64,000 nucleotides of DNA from Komagataeibacter melaceti (GTDB taxonomy: Bacteria > Pseudomonadota > Alphaproteobacteria > Acetobacterales > Acetobacteraceae). Location: positions 1 through 64,000 of the forward strand of contig NZ_QUWV01000041.1 of NCBI RefSeq assembly GCF_003403295.1, in the 5' to 3' direction. Positions 1 through 7,737 of this stretch are shown here, one piece after another. The position numbers were made by a program, and so were the translations under genes. A model generated the notes under the pieces. It saw nothing but the letters and a program-made list of their open reading frames with translations, ran no database searches and was not told the origin of the DNA. How positions within the stretch are numbered: the first letter of the stretch is position 1; every line of letters begins with the position of its first letter.

Positions 1-127
1 GTTCTTCCGCAAGCTGCTTCAGCTGCTCAACGGAGAGGTTGCGCAGGTCATGCGGCATGCGGACGCGGTCAAGCTGCGCATAGCGCCCCAGCGTCGGGAT
101 CGCGGAAGGCGTATTGCTGTCGGTCAT
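1..127 (-). CDS. dxs: 1-deoxy-D-xylulose-5-phosphate synthase, N-terminal fragment
   Basis: Only the first 42 codons are in the window; the gene runs off the left edge. The N-terminus contains LDRVRMPHDLRNLSVEQLKQ, the conserved opening of DXS, the thiamine-diphosphate enzyme that condenses pyruvate with glyceraldehyde 3-phosphate in the first step of the MEP isoprenoid pathway. The ATG is preceded by AGGAAC, located inside the end of ispA and 5 bases after the ispA stop codon. The order xseB-ispA-dxs on one strand is the usual alphaproteobacterial arrangement and implies co-transcription. Confidence 0.9.
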   Translation of the reverse strand, partial: MTDSNTPSAIPTLGRYAQLDRVRMPHDLRNLSVEQLKQLAEE

Positions 128-132
128 GTCAA

Positions 133-1080
133 TCAGTTCCTGCGCTCGACCACGTAGCGGATCAGATCGCGCAGGCGATCAGCCTCGGGGCCAAAGATGT
201 CGATATGGGATTCCGCCTGCGCCGCGACGCGCTTCGCCTCGTTCGCGGCCCCTTCCACGCCCAGCAGGGCGACGTAGGTGGACTTGCCCGCAGCTTCGTC
301 CTTGCCTGCGGTCTTGCCCAGTTCCTCGGCGCTGGCGGTGGCGTCCAGCACGTCATCGGCAATCTGGAACGCGGCGCCAAGGTCACGGCCATAGGCGGAG
401 ATGCGCCTGCGCACGTCATCGCTCGCCTGGCCAAGGATGGCCCCGGCCTCGGCCGAGTAGCGGATGAGGCAGCCGGTCTTGAGCGCGTGCAGGCGGGCCA
501 CTTCCTCCAGCGACAGGGCGCGGCCTTCGCCCTCCATGTCGATCATCTGGCCACCCACCATGCCGGCAGCGCCCGAGGCCTCGGCCAGGGCGCGGACCAG
601 GCTCACGCGCACTTCCGCGCTGGCGTGGGTCAGGGGATTGGCGAGAATGTCGAACGCCGAGGTCTGGAGCGCGTCACCCGCCAGGATGGCCGTGGCCTCG
701 TCAAACTTGCGGTGGGTGGAGGGCTGGCCACGGCGCAGGTCGTCGTCATCCATGGCGGGCAGGTCATCATGCACCAGTGAATAGGCATGCAGCATCTCAA
801 CCGAGGCGGCGACACGGTCCGCGCCTTCGGGGCTGACGCCGAACAGGCTGGCGACCTCGGCCACCAGATAGCCGCGCAGGCGCTTGCCTCCGCCCAGCGT
901 TGCATAGCGCATGGCGTCGATCAGGCGGGCCTCGCCCCCTTCGACACGGGGGAGGAGACGGTCGATCATCGCTTCGATCGCCGTGGCGCGCGCGGACATG
1001 GATGCACGCAGACGGACCATGCGATCCGTACCGTCTGTTTGGGACGAGGTTGCTGTTGTTTGGCTCATCTGGCGCATCAA
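133..1080 (-). CDS. ispA: (2E,6E)-farnesyl diphosphate synthase
   Basis: A 315-residue trans-prenyl diphosphate synthase that extends DMAPP/GPP with IPP to farnesyl diphosphate. Visible motifs: GGGKRLRG (63-70), the first aspartate-rich motif DDLPAMDDDD (105-114), GQMID (177-181) and the second aspartate-rich motif DDVLD (242-246), which bind Mg-diphosphate. The short-chain FPP assignment follows from the context between xseB and dxs and the length; a GGPP synthase cannot be excluded. The ATG at 1080 overlaps the xseB stop as ATGA, which favours this start and translational coupling; a second ATG lies four codons in. Confidence 0.92.
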   Translation of the reverse strand: MMRQMSQTTATSSQTDGTDRMVRLRASMSARATAIEAMIDRLLPRVEGGEARLIDAMRYATLGGGKRLRGYLVAEVASLFGVSPEGADRVAASVEMLHAYSLVHDDLPAMDDDDLRRGQPSTHRKFDEATAILAGDALQTSAFDILANPLTHASAEVRVSLVRALAEASGAAGMVGGQMIDMEGEGRALSLEEVARLHALKTGCLIRYSAEAGAILGQASDDVRRRISAYGRDLGAAFQIADDVLDATASAEELGKTAGKDEAAGKSTYVALLGVEGAANEAKRVAAQAESHIDIFGPEADRLRDLIRYVVERRN

Positions 1081-1307
1081 TCCATTGGTTTTGCTTCCAG
1101 CGTGCCATCCGCACGCTGGACAATCGCCTGAACGCGGGCCTCTGCCTCGTCCAGTTTCTTCTGGCAGTACTGCCGCAGGGCCGCGCCGCGTTCGTAGGAC
1201 GTGATGGCGTCCTCCAGCCTGAGCTGGCCCACCTCGAGCTGCCGCACGATGGCCTCAAGTTCGGCCAGTGCGTCCTCGAAGGAAAGGTTGGTCAGGTCAT
1301 CTGTCAT
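1077..1307 (-). CDS. xseB: Exodeoxyribonuclease VII small subunit
   Basis: A 76-residue protein of the length and pattern typical of XseB, with LSFEDALAELEAIVRQLE at the N-terminus followed by LEDAITSYERGAAL. It forms a helical hairpin that binds XseA to make exonuclease VII, which degrades single-stranded DNA. It is first in the xseB-ispA-dxs run and shares four bases with ispA. The large subunit xseA is not in the window. Confidence 0.93.
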   Translation of the reverse strand: MTDDLTNLSFEDALAELEAIVRQLEVGQLRLEDAITSYERGAALRQYCQKKLDEAEARVQAIVQRADGTLEAKPMD

Positions 1308-1390
1308 CGGCGCGCGGTGCTTCCTGCAATAACGTAGCTGGCGGACGCATTACATCCTTGAGGGGCATCCTGCCAAGGGGACAACTGGTT

Positions 1391-1675
1391 TTACGCCTGC
1401 CGGGCATCCGGGGCGGGGGTGTCGCCCGCGGGCTGCGGGGCCTCGGGCTCGGGCCTGCGGCGGATGACGAAGGAGAGCGTGCCGCCTTCCTCCCCGAAGG
1501 CGATGAGCGCGTGGCCGGTCTCGCGGCAGAAAGCCTGGAAATCCGCGACGGAAGCCCGGTCCGTGGCGATGACGCGCAGCCGCTCGCCCGGTGCGAGGGT
1601 GCGCAGCATGCGGTTTGCCCTGAGTACGGGAAGTGGACAGGTCAGCCCGCGTGCGTCTAGCAGGATCTCACTCAT
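1391..1675 (-). CDS. TusA/SirA-family sulfurtransferase-like protein
   Basis: A 94-residue protein with the family signature LLDARGLTCPLPVLRANRML near the N-terminus; the Cys in CPLP is the persulfide-carrying residue of TusA. TusA-family proteins pass sulfur from cysteine desulfurase to acceptors such as the tRNA 2-thiouridine pathway. The C-terminus carries about 15 extra Pro/Ala-rich residues. AAGG lies about 9 bases before the ATG. It is divergent from the fructokinase gene. Whether it is TusA itself or a YedF/YeeD-like paralogue cannot be decided from sequence alone. Confidence 0.85.
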   Translation of the reverse strand: MSEILLDARGLTCPLPVLRANRMLRTLAPGERLRVIATDRASVADFQAFCRETGHALIAFGEEGGTLSFVIRRRPEPEAPQPAGDTPAPDARQA

Positions 1676-1796
1676 GGGGCCTTGTCTCCTCGTGGTGGGC
1701 AGCCATGCCCGGACAACAGGGTTTGATGTTCCGTGTGGGTACGATCATAAAAGAAAACGTGCCATTGATAAGATCATGATGAAAGAAAGACTCCGG

Positions 1797-2708
1797 ATGG
1801 GCTCCTATCGTATCGGAATAGATTTTGGCGGCACCAAGATCGAGATCGCCGCACTGGGCATGGATGGGGCCGAACTGATCCGCCGGCGGATCAGCAATCC
1901 CGGCAATTACACCGCGGCCATTCAGGCCATGTGTGACCTGATCCATGGCGTGGATTCTGAACTGGGTGGAACGGGCACGGTCGGAATCGGGATTCCCGGT
2001 TCCATCAGCCCCGATATCGGCGTGATCAAGAACGCCAATGCCACATGGCTGAACAACCAGCCCCTGAACCGTGACATGTCCGCCGCACTGGGGCGTGAGG
2101 TGCGGATCGAGAACGACGCCAACTGCTTCGCCCTGTCGGAAGCGATTGATGGCGCGGGGGCCGGGTTCCACAGCGTGTTTGGCGTGATCATCGGCACCGG
2201 CATGGGGGCCGGGATCGTGATCGACCGCAAGCTGCTGATCGGGCGCAATCACATTGCGGGGGAATGGGGGCATACACCGCTGCCCTGGCCGCGGATTGAG
2301 GAATTCCCCATGCCCAAATGCTTCTGCGGCAATGAGGGCTGCATGGAGCGTTTCCTGAGCGGTTCCGCGCTGGCGCAGGACTGGAAAGGTCCGGGCCACC
2401 GCAGTGCTGCCCATATCGAGGAGGAAGCGGCTGCCGGGGATATTACGGCAATCGGCGCGCTGGACCGTTACATGGACCGCATGGCGCGGGCCTGCGCCAT
2501 GGCGATCAATTTCATGGACCCCGACGTGATCGTGCTGGGTGGCGGCGTATCCAACCTTGATACGCTGTACGAGCGCGTGCCCCATCTCATGCGCCGCTAC
2601 ATCATTACGCCGGACTGCCGCACGCCCATCGTCCGCAACCGCCATGGCGACAGTTCGGGCGTGCGCGGGGCGGCGTGGCTGTGGGATGACCACCATACGG
2701 ATGCGTAA
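1797..2708 (+). CDS. mak: ROK-family fructokinase (Mak type)
   Basis: A 303-residue sugar kinase. It shows the phosphate-binding motif DFGGTK (9-14), GIPGSISP (66-73), the ENDAN catalytic aspartate region (105-109), the ROK motif GEWGH (155-159) and the zinc site CFCGNEGC (175-182). The body and the C-terminal HGDSSGVRGAAWLW closely follow Escherichia coli Mak, which phosphorylates fructose (and mannose) with ATP. Two in-frame ATGs lie 6-7 codons upstream (1776, 1779) without a ribosome site; ATG 1797 follows AAAGAAAGA and fits the family N-terminus. Fructose and glucose kinases are typical of acetic acid bacteria. Confidence 0.87.
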   Translation: MGSYRIGIDFGGTKIEIAALGMDGAELIRRRISNPGNYTAAIQAMCDLIHGVDSELGGTGTVGIGIPGSISPDIGVIKNANATWLNNQPLNRDMSAALGREVRIENDANCFALSEAIDGAGAGFHSVFGVIIGTGMGAGIVIDRKLLIGRNHIAGEWGHTPLPWPRIEEFPMPKCFCGNEGCMERFLSGSALAQDWKGPGHRSAAHIEEEAAAGDITAIGALDRYMDRMARACAMAINFMDPDVIVLGGGVSNLDTLYERVPHLMRRYIITPDCRTPIVRNRHGDSSGVRGAAWLWDDHHTDA

Positions 2709-2754
2709 AGCCGCCTGAATTAACCTGCCGAGCGGCAAGGAAAATGTCTCCGGT

Positions 2755-2780
2755 CGCCGCCTTTTCCTTTAAAGGCGGCG
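2755..2780. terminator. Hairpin between convergent mak and rlmE
   Basis: A perfect 10-bp stem, CGCCGCCTTT paired with AAAGGCGGCG, with a six-base loop, lies between the ends of two convergent genes. No long T-run follows on either strand, so it may be a bidirectional terminator or a transcript-end stabiliser. Confidence 0.55.
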
Positions 2781-2838
2781 TTACCTGAATCTTCTTTCCG
2801 GGTAGCGGAACATTCCTTGAGGGGGTGCGACGGGGAAG

Positions 2839-3603
2839 TCAGTCTTCCCCTTTGTCCAGGCCGCGAAATCCCGTCGCCACGACATAGAGTTCACTCGATT
2901 CCTTGCGGCTTGCCGGTGGCTTGGCGTGCCGCACCTGCGTGAACAGGGCCTTGAGCGCCGTCAGCATCTGTTTTTCCGACCCGCCCTGAAACACCTTGGC
3001 CACGAACGCGCCACCGGGGGCAAGAATATGCGTGGCGAAATCCAGCGCCAGTTCGGCCAGCCCGATAATGCGCAGGTGGTCGGTCGGGGCATGGCCGGTT
3101 GTGTTGGGCGCCATGTCGGACATGACAATATCCGCCCGCCCGCCCAGCAGTTCGGTCAGGCGGTCCGGCATGTCGGGGTCATTGAAATCCCCTTCGATAA
3201 TGGTAGCGCCGGGAACCGGGTCCACCGGCAGCAGGTCAACGCCGACCACTTCCGCCGCCCCGCGCTTGACGGCAACCTGCGTCCAGCCACCGGGGGCCGC
3301 CCCCAGATCCACCACCCGGGCACCGGGGCGGATGAGGTGGAAACGGTCGTCCAGTTCAATCAGCTTGAAGGCGGCGCGTGAACGCCAGCCCTGCTTCTGC
3401 GCCGCCTGCACATAGGGGTCGTTCAGTTGCCGTTGCAGCCAGCGGTGCTGTGCGGTGGTGCGGCCGCGCGCCTTCTTGACCGTGACGGTCTTGGTCCGGC
3501 TGGCCTGTACGGACCGGCCATCGGCGCTGGTATCGCCATCTCCGGGGGTAAGGCTGCTGGTACGGGCCTTGCCCGGTATGCGGGTGGAGGAACGCTGTTT
3601 CAT
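2839..3603 (-). CDS. rlmE: 23S rRNA (uridine2552-2'-O)-methyltransferase
   Basis: A 254-residue RrmJ/FtsJ-type enzyme that 2'-O-methylates U2552 in the 23S rRNA A-loop using SAM. The core has SRAAFKLIELD with K80, the SAM motif VDLGAAPGGWTQ (98-109), SDMAPN (162-167) with D163, K203 in AFVAKVFQ and E238 in SSELY: the K-D-K-E tetrad is complete. About 50 N-terminal residues rich in Arg, Lys, Ser and Thr precede the core, longer than in the 209-residue E. coli enzyme. The gene follows the Ppx/GppA gene by 12 bases and is probably co-transcribed with it. Confidence 0.93.
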   Translation of the reverse strand: MKQRSSTRIPGKARTSSLTPGDGDTSADGRSVQASRTKTVTVKKARGRTTAQHRWLQRQLNDPYVQAAQKQGWRSRAAFKLIELDDRFHLIRPGARVVDLGAAPGGWTQVAVKRGAAEVVGVDLLPVDPVPGATIIEGDFNDPDMPDRLTELLGGRADIVMSDMAPNTTGHAPTDHLRIIGLAELALDFATHILAPGGAFVAKVFQGGSEKQMLTALKALFTQVRHAKPPASRKESSELYVVATGFRGLDKGED

Positions 3604-3615
3604 AAGGGGACGCGG

Positions 3616-4746
3616 TCAGGAACTGACCCGGTGCTCCATGCGATTATACAGGGGGAAGGAAGACGGTGCGGCGGAAAGACCGCCACGCCGTTTACGGTCC
3701 CCGATCATGCGTAAAAGCAGGCCGTCACGCAATCCCCGGTCGGCCACCGTCACCTCGGCCATGGGCCAGGTGGTGACGATCGCCTCGAATATGGCGCAGC
3801 CGGGCATGATGTAGCGTGCGCGTTCCGGCCCGATGAGGGGATTGGCGACCAGCGCGTCCATGCCTGCACGGCGCAGGCCGTCGATTATGCCCAGCGCGCG
3901 CGGCACCGGCAGGGTGGTGCCATCAATGCGGGTGCGGTCATAGCGTGTCTGGCCCAGTGCGAGGCTGGCCAGTGTCGTGACCGTGCCGCTGGTGCCCAGC
4001 AGCATGACATTCTGGCGCACGATCTCACGGGCGATGCAGTGGACATCATCAAACCCGCGCAGGACGTTGCTGATTTCCGCTACGACAGCGGAATAGCCCT
4101 TGTCTGAAAAGATGTCGGCGCCGTCGCGCTCACCCAGCGTCATGATGCCGACGGGCAGGCTCACGTAGCCCGACAGGTCGTGCCGCCCGGCATGGCGGTC
4201 GATTCGCGCCCATGCGATCTCGGTCGAGCCGCCGCCAATGTCGAACAGCAGGCCACGACCGGTTGTGCCCCGACTGTCCTGCAGCAGCGAGGTGCAGGCG
4301 GCGAGCGCAAGCTCCGCCTCTTCACGTGCCGAGATGATGGAGATGTCCAGTCCCGTCTCGTGCAGGACACGGCTGAGGAAATCCAGCCCGTTCCCCGCGC
4401 GGCGGCAGGCCTCGGTCGCGATGGCGCGGTGGCCGTGCAGGTCATACAGCCCCATGCGTGCGACACAGGCCCGCAGCGCGGCCATCGTGCGCTCCATGGC
4501 CGGGTCGGCCAGTCGTCCTGAATGATGCAGCCCTTCGCCAAGGCGCACCGCGCGGCTGAAACTGTCGATCACGCGCAGGCCGTGCGAACTGGCACGCGCG
4601 ATGAGCAGGCGGCAGTTATGGGTGCCCAGGTCAATGGCTGCGTAAAGTGGTGCCTGCATGCCCCGGCGATGCGCCACGGGGGAGAGAAGGGGCGGGTGCC
4701 CCTGCTGTCGTGTCTTCGCGCTGAGCGTTTGCTGGACCATGTGCAT
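3616..4746 (-). CDS. Ppx/GppA-family phosphatase
   Basis: A 376-residue member of the exopolyphosphatase/guanosine pentaphosphatase family (ASKHA fold). YAAIDLGTHNCRLLIA is the first phosphate loop and LLFDIGGGSTEIAWA the second; LGTSGTVTTLASL follows. The protein is at the short end of the family and lacks the C-terminal HD-like domain of long Ppx, so substrate choice (polyphosphate or pppGpp) is open. ATGs at 4746 and 4740 are both plausible starts; the conserved domain begins about 30 residues later. It lies directly upstream of rlmE. Confidence 0.82.
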   Translation of the reverse strand: MHMVQQTLSAKTRQQGHPPLLSPVAHRRGMQAPLYAAIDLGTHNCRLLIARASSHGLRVIDSFSRAVRLGEGLHHSGRLADPAMERTMAALRACVARMGLYDLHGHRAIATEACRRAGNGLDFLSRVLHETGLDISIISAREEAELALAACTSLLQDSRGTTGRGLLFDIGGGSTEIAWARIDRHAGRHDLSGYVSLPVGIMTLGERDGADIFSDKGYSAVVAEISNVLRGFDDVHCIAREIVRQNVMLLGTSGTVTTLASLALGQTRYDRTRIDGTTLPVPRALGIIDGLRRAGMDALVANPLIGPERARYIMPGCAIFEAIVTTWPMAEVTVADRGLRDGLLLRMIGDRKRRGGLSAAPSSFPLYNRMEHRVSS

Positions 4747-4845
4747 CCAAAACCCGTTGATGGATGAGGTATTACCTATTGTGTTGAGTGTTCTGCATAA
4801 AACGCAAGCCAAAAGAGAAAGTTTGCATAAAAGCAATATGGGGGG

Positions 4846-4874
4846 TTGCGCGGCTCAGTCATGGCGGCTATATG
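4846..4874 (+). promoter_or_regulatory. Candidate sigma-70-type promoter for tRNA-Gln
   Basis: TTGCGC, 17 bases, then TATATG, with the -10 element ending 38 bases before the tRNA. The same -35 hexamer and spacing occur upstream of the tRNA-Val gene in this window. Assigned from consensus only. Confidence 0.4.
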
Positions 4875-4912
4875 CCTGATCACCGCAGCGCACCGCGCCG
4901 CTTTCTCCTTGC

Positions 4913-4986
4913 TGGGGGATAGTTTAGCGGTAGAACTACCGGCTCTGACCCGGTCAGCCCTGGTTCGAATCCAGGTCCCCCAGCCA
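4913..4986 (+). tRNA. tRNA-Gln (anticodon CTG)
   Basis: A full cloverleaf can be drawn by eye: acceptor TGGGGGA/TCCCCCA, D arm with AGCGGTAG, anticodon stem ACCGG/CCGGT closing the loop CTCTGAC (anticodon CTG, reads CAG), and T arm CCTGG-TTCGAAT-CCAGG. The discriminator G is followed by an encoded CCA. The weak U1-A72 acceptor pair fits glutamine tRNAs. Confidence 0.96.
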
Positions 4987-5333
4987 AAACTTCCCTAAAA
5001 TAAAATCTGATACTGCCGCAGCCATCAAGGGCTGATGCGTTTGGTTTGTCCTGATCGTTCGGGTCGATTCAGCGTGGCTGTTATCGGCGGGACGGGATTG
5101 GCCGCGAATCAATATTCTGCCGGTTGCCATTGCGCGTTCGGGATCGTGTTGCGGTAATTCGTGCAGTGCCGTGACCTGTCCGGTTCCTGAATTTGACAGT
5201 AATTGTAACAGGCGGGCAGGGCTTTTGTGTACTTATGAAACATTTCCCGATCTGCCTTGACACAAAAAGACAAGAAGCGTGACATGGCAATGTCCTGAAT
5301 TCATCGGATTAAATTCAAATAGGGGAGTTTCAT
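4987..5333. other. Gene-free region upstream of the Ser-rich ORF
   Basis: No convincing gene in 347 bases that are richer in A+T than the surroundings. Two TTGACA hexamers on the plus strand (5193-5198 and 5257-5262) match the -35 consensus; the second is followed 17 bases later by TGACAT (5280-5285), a poor -10. A small inverted repeat GACAT-GGCA-ATGTC lies at 5281-5294. AGGGGAG stands just before the ORF at 5334. The region probably holds the promoter of that gene. Confidence 0.4.
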
Positions 5334-5633
5334 ATGTCCGTTTCTGTTTCGAATATTGGTAGCGGTTCTCTTGCCAGCCTGCTGGATACATCTTCGTCGG
5401 GCAGCAGTTCATCGTCTTCGTCTTCTTCATCGGGAACAAGCTCGTCCTCAAGCACGACGACGAGTGAAGTTTTCAATAGCGATGGGTCAATTACCACCAT
5501 CGTCAAGGATTCCAGCGGCGACATTATTTCCGAAACCACCAGTGGTGGCACGAATTCCGCCTCCTCGCAGGGTGGAACCGGCGCGCAGTCCGGCACGCAG
5601 GGCGATGCGGACGGCGTTGATCTGTACGCCTGA
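5334..5633 (+). CDS. Small Ser/Thr/Gly-rich low-complexity protein
   Basis: A 99-residue protein I do not recognise. Residues 20-48 are almost all Ser with a few Gly and Thr; the rest is Ser, Gly, Thr, Asp and Gln, with one ordered-looking stretch EVFNSDGSITTIVKD near the middle and a DADGVDLYA tail. It has no Cys and no signal peptide or membrane segment. Reasons to call it real: a strong AGGGGAG ribosome site 6-7 bases before the ATG, an AT-rich upstream region and a hairpin after it. Serine is spelled with TCT, TCG, TCA, AGC and AGT rather than one repeated codon, which argues against a pure microsatellite. It could be a disordered secreted or surface linker protein. Function unknown. Confidence 0.6.
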   Translation: MSVSVSNIGSGSLASLLDTSSSGSSSSSSSSSSGTSSSSSTTTSEVFNSDGSITTIVKDSSGDIISETTSGGTNSASSQGGTGAQSGTQGDADGVDLYA

Positions 5634-5695
5634 TCTGCCGCGTATGGCCTGATAATGTGACTTCGGGACATGATGGCATATTCACGGCCGTCCGG

Positions 5696-5727
5696 TGGGC
5701 GGGGGATGGGAATCCATGCCCCGCCCA
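5696..5727. terminator. Hairpin downstream of the Ser-rich gene
   Basis: TGGGCGGGG and CCCCGCCCA pair, continue through one G-G mismatch into ATGG/CCAT and close on the loop GAAT. The long GC-rich stem lies 63 bases after the stop codon. No T-run follows, so it may act as a transcript-end structure rather than a classical terminator. Confidence 0.45.
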
Positions 5728-5872
5728 TGGTCCTGTCTGCCTCTGGTCCTTGCTAACCATGCATCTGCCGGAATAGGACAGGCGGCATGTTGTCATGTCC
5801 CAACCTGCCGCCTGGTCCCCGATGCTGCCATTCTGTCCGTAGCGTGCCGATGCGCGCGGGTCTGTGCGCCTC

Positions 5873-6367
5873 ATGACGCGGATATTCATTGATGCGGATG
5901 CCTGTCCCGTCCGTGATGAGACCTATCGGGTTGCCCAGCGCCATGGGCTGCATACATTTGTCGTGTCAAACCGCATGATTGCGGTTCCGTCCTCCCCATT
6001 GATCGAACGGATCGTGGTGACGCAGGGGATGGATGTGGCGGATGACTGGATTGCCGAACAGGTGCGGGCGCATGACATTGTCATATCCGCCGATATCCCG
6101 CTGGCCGCGCGATGTGTTGCAAGCGGTGCCTGTGTGCTGGACCCGCGTGGGCGGGTACTGGATGAGGATGCGATCGGGATGGCGCTCGCGATGCGTAACC
6201 TCATGGAGGACCTGCGCTCCACCGGCGCGATCATGCAGGGTGGGCGCGGCTTTACACGCGCGGACCGTTCCACATTTCTCTCATCGCTGGATACAGCCGT
6301 GGTCCGTGCCCGCAAGCAGGCGGCAGGGCATGGCCGACCACTACGTATCGTGCCGCCTCCTGAATGA
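5873..6367 (+). CDS. YaiI/YqxD-family protein (DUF188)
   Basis: A 164-residue protein with the family opening RIFIDADACPVRDE, an Asp-rich PIN-like segment, then IVISADIPLAARCVASGA and the C-terminal GGRGFTRADRSTFLSSLD. These are the conserved blocks of the bacterial DUF188 family, whose members resemble PIN/NYN nucleases but have no settled function. The ATG at 5873 matches the family start; an in-frame GTG lies three codons earlier (5864). There is no strong ribosome site. It stands alone between the Ser-rich ORF and the convergent SDR gene. Confidence 0.85.
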   Translation: MTRIFIDADACPVRDETYRVAQRHGLHTFVVSNRMIAVPSSPLIERIVVTQGMDVADDWIAEQVRAHDIVISADIPLAARCVASGACVLDPRGRVLDEDAIGMALAMRNLMEDLRSTGAIMQGGRGFTRADRSTFLSSLDTAVVRARKQAAGHGRPLRIVPPPE

Positions 6368-6445
6368 TGGCGGCCGTCAGCCTGTTAGGCGTTAGAAATC
6401 GGAAGCGTGCAGGCGGGTCTATCTGCCGCCCGCACGCAATGTAGT

Positions 6446-7174
6446 TCAGGCCGCGAGGCCGCCATCGGTTGTCATCGCCGCACCGGTGATGAAACTGGCT
6501 GCCGGGCTGGCCAGGAACGAAACCAGGGCCGCGACATCGCTGACCTTCCCATATTCCTTGTGGCACATGAAGCTGCGCAGCAGGTCCGCCGCGGCACCTG
6601 TCGCCGGGTTCATGTCGGTGTCGATCGGGCCGGGCTGGACCACGTTGATGGTGATCCCGCGCGGGCCCAGATCGCGCGCGGCGCCACGGGCAAAGCCGTT
6701 CAGCGCCGACTTTGATGCGGAATAAAGCGAAATGCCGGGGAAGGGCGAACGATCGGCAAAGGTCGAACCAATCAGCACGATCCGGCCGCCATGGGTCATG
6801 TGGCGTGCGGCCTCGATGGTTTCGATCATCACGGCGCGGACATTGAGGCCCAGCACGGCGTCAACCTGCTCATCCGTCATCTCGGCCACATCGCCATAGG
6901 GATAGATGCCCGCATTGCACACCAGCGCGTCAATCCGGCCCAGTTCACGCACGACCTGCTGTATGGCGGCGCGGTTGCCATTACCTTCGCCGTCACAGCG
7001 GATGGCAATGGCGCGGCGGCCCAGCGCGCGGATTGATTCCAGCGTTTCCTCGGCTGCCTGGGCGTTGCGGGCATAGGAGATGGCGACATCATAGCCATCC
7101 TTCGCCAGCGCACGGGCAATGCCCGCGCCGATGCCACGGCTGCCGCCGGTTATGTATGCTACGCGGTCTGTCAT
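6446..7174 (-). CDS. Short-chain dehydrogenase/reductase (3-oxoacyl-ACP reductase-like)
   Basis: A 242-residue classical SDR. The NAD(P)-binding TGGSRGIG is at 9-16, NAG at 87-89 and the catalytic S137, Y151 and K155 (YSASK) are intact. The start is set by GAGGAA placed 8 bases before the ATG at 7174; upstream in-frame ATGs lack this. Family members reduce ketone or aldehyde groups of sugars, polyols or acyl chains; the substrate is not visible. It is a single gene, and a TATAAT box on the minus strand at 7284-7289 may belong to its promoter. Confidence 0.85.
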   Translation of the reverse strand: MTDRVAYITGGSRGIGAGIARALAKDGYDVAISYARNAQAAEETLESIRALGRRAIAIRCDGEGNGNRAAIQQVVRELGRIDALVCNAGIYPYGDVAEMTDEQVDAVLGLNVRAVMIETIEAARHMTHGGRIVLIGSTFADRSPFPGISLYSASKSALNGFARGAARDLGPRGITINVVQPGPIDTDMNPATGAAADLLRSFMCHKEYGKVSDVAALVSFLASPAASFITGAAMTTDGGLAA

Positions 7175-7375
7175 TTTGTATTCCTCGACATGATTGTCAG
7201 CCATGGTGCTGATACGGTTCATGATGGATTGCGTGGCATCATGGGCGGAAGTCAATGGTCATGCGGCGTCACGGCGCATCATTATTATATTAACGGGCTG
7301 AAGTTGTTTTCCTGCGTCTTGCCCTTTCGGTGGCGGGCACGGTCCGGGGAAAATGCACACCGGCAGGGAAGGGGC

Positions 7376-7404
7376 TTGATCGCGCCTTCGGGGTTGTCTA
7401 TAGC
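7376..7404 (+). promoter_or_regulatory. Candidate promoter for rpmI-rplT
   Basis: TTGATC, 17 bases, then TATAGC on the plus strand. Transcription would start near 7411 and give a leader of roughly 110 bases before the rpmI ATG. Confidence 0.45.
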
Positions 7405-7455
7405 GGGCGTGTTCGCGCGTCCGGGCCTGTAGGGCATGCCCGGCCGCAATGTAGC

Positions 7456-7492
7456 GTTCCCGCCCTGTCATGTACAATGGCGCGGCAGGAAC
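7456..7492 (+). promoter_or_regulatory. Stem-loop in the rpmI leader
   Basis: GTTCC-C-GCC pairs with GGC-A-GGAAC (one C-A mismatch) around a 19-base loop, 27 bases before the rpmI start. L20 is known to repress its own operon by binding leader RNA in other bacteria; that this stem serves as such a site is inference. Confidence 0.3.
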
Positions 7493-7519
7493 GCAGGCAC
7501 GTAAACCGAGGAGAAGAAA

Positions 7520-7723
7520 ATGCCCAAGATGAAGACCAAGTCATCGGTCAAGAAGCGGTTCAAGATCACCGCGACCGGCAAGGTGCTGGCAGGGCCCGGC
7601 AACAAGCGTCACGGCCTGATCAACCGCTCGCAGAAGATGAAGCGCACGAACCGTGGTTCGCAGGTGCTGACGGAAATGGACGGCCGCACTGTAAAGCAGT
7701 GGGCCCCCTACGGTCTGGCATAA
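7520..7723 (+). CDS. rpmI: 50S ribosomal protein L35
   Basis: A 67-residue basic protein beginning [15 protein letters not shown], with [13 protein letters not shown] in the middle: canonical bL35. GAGGAG precedes the ATG. It is followed 14 bases later by rplT, the universal L35-L20 pair of the large subunit. No infC precedes it here. Confidence 0.97.
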   Translation: MPKMKTKSSVKKRFKITATGKVLAGPGNKRHGLINRSQKMKRTNRGSQVLTEMDGRTVKQWAPYGLA

Positions 7724-7737
7724 GGAGTAGCTGAGAT

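Larger units (their letters stand above)
7175..7519. other. Divergent intergenic region SDR / rpmI
   Basis: A 345-base gap between divergent genes. It holds the -10-like TATAAT on the minus strand (7284-7289) facing the SDR and, facing rpmI, the promoter and leader hairpin listed separately. No infC remnant and no other gene is visible, although infC commonly precedes rpmI in other bacteria. Confidence 0.5.

Noticed and set aside
1668-2738. 356-residue minus-strand frame opposite the fructokinase
   Set aside because: The plus strand has all ROK motifs; the minus frame shows only Arg/His/Pro bias.
5388-5462. Repeated TCT/TCG/TCA triplets resembling a tandem repeat or CRISPR-like array
   Set aside because: No constant repeat-spacer length; it is a Ser-codon run in a small coding region.
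5330-5728. Acidic 132-residue minus-strand frame with a run of Asp and Glu
   Set aside because: The Asp/Glu run is the complement of the Ser codons in the plus-strand gene, which has the ribosome site.
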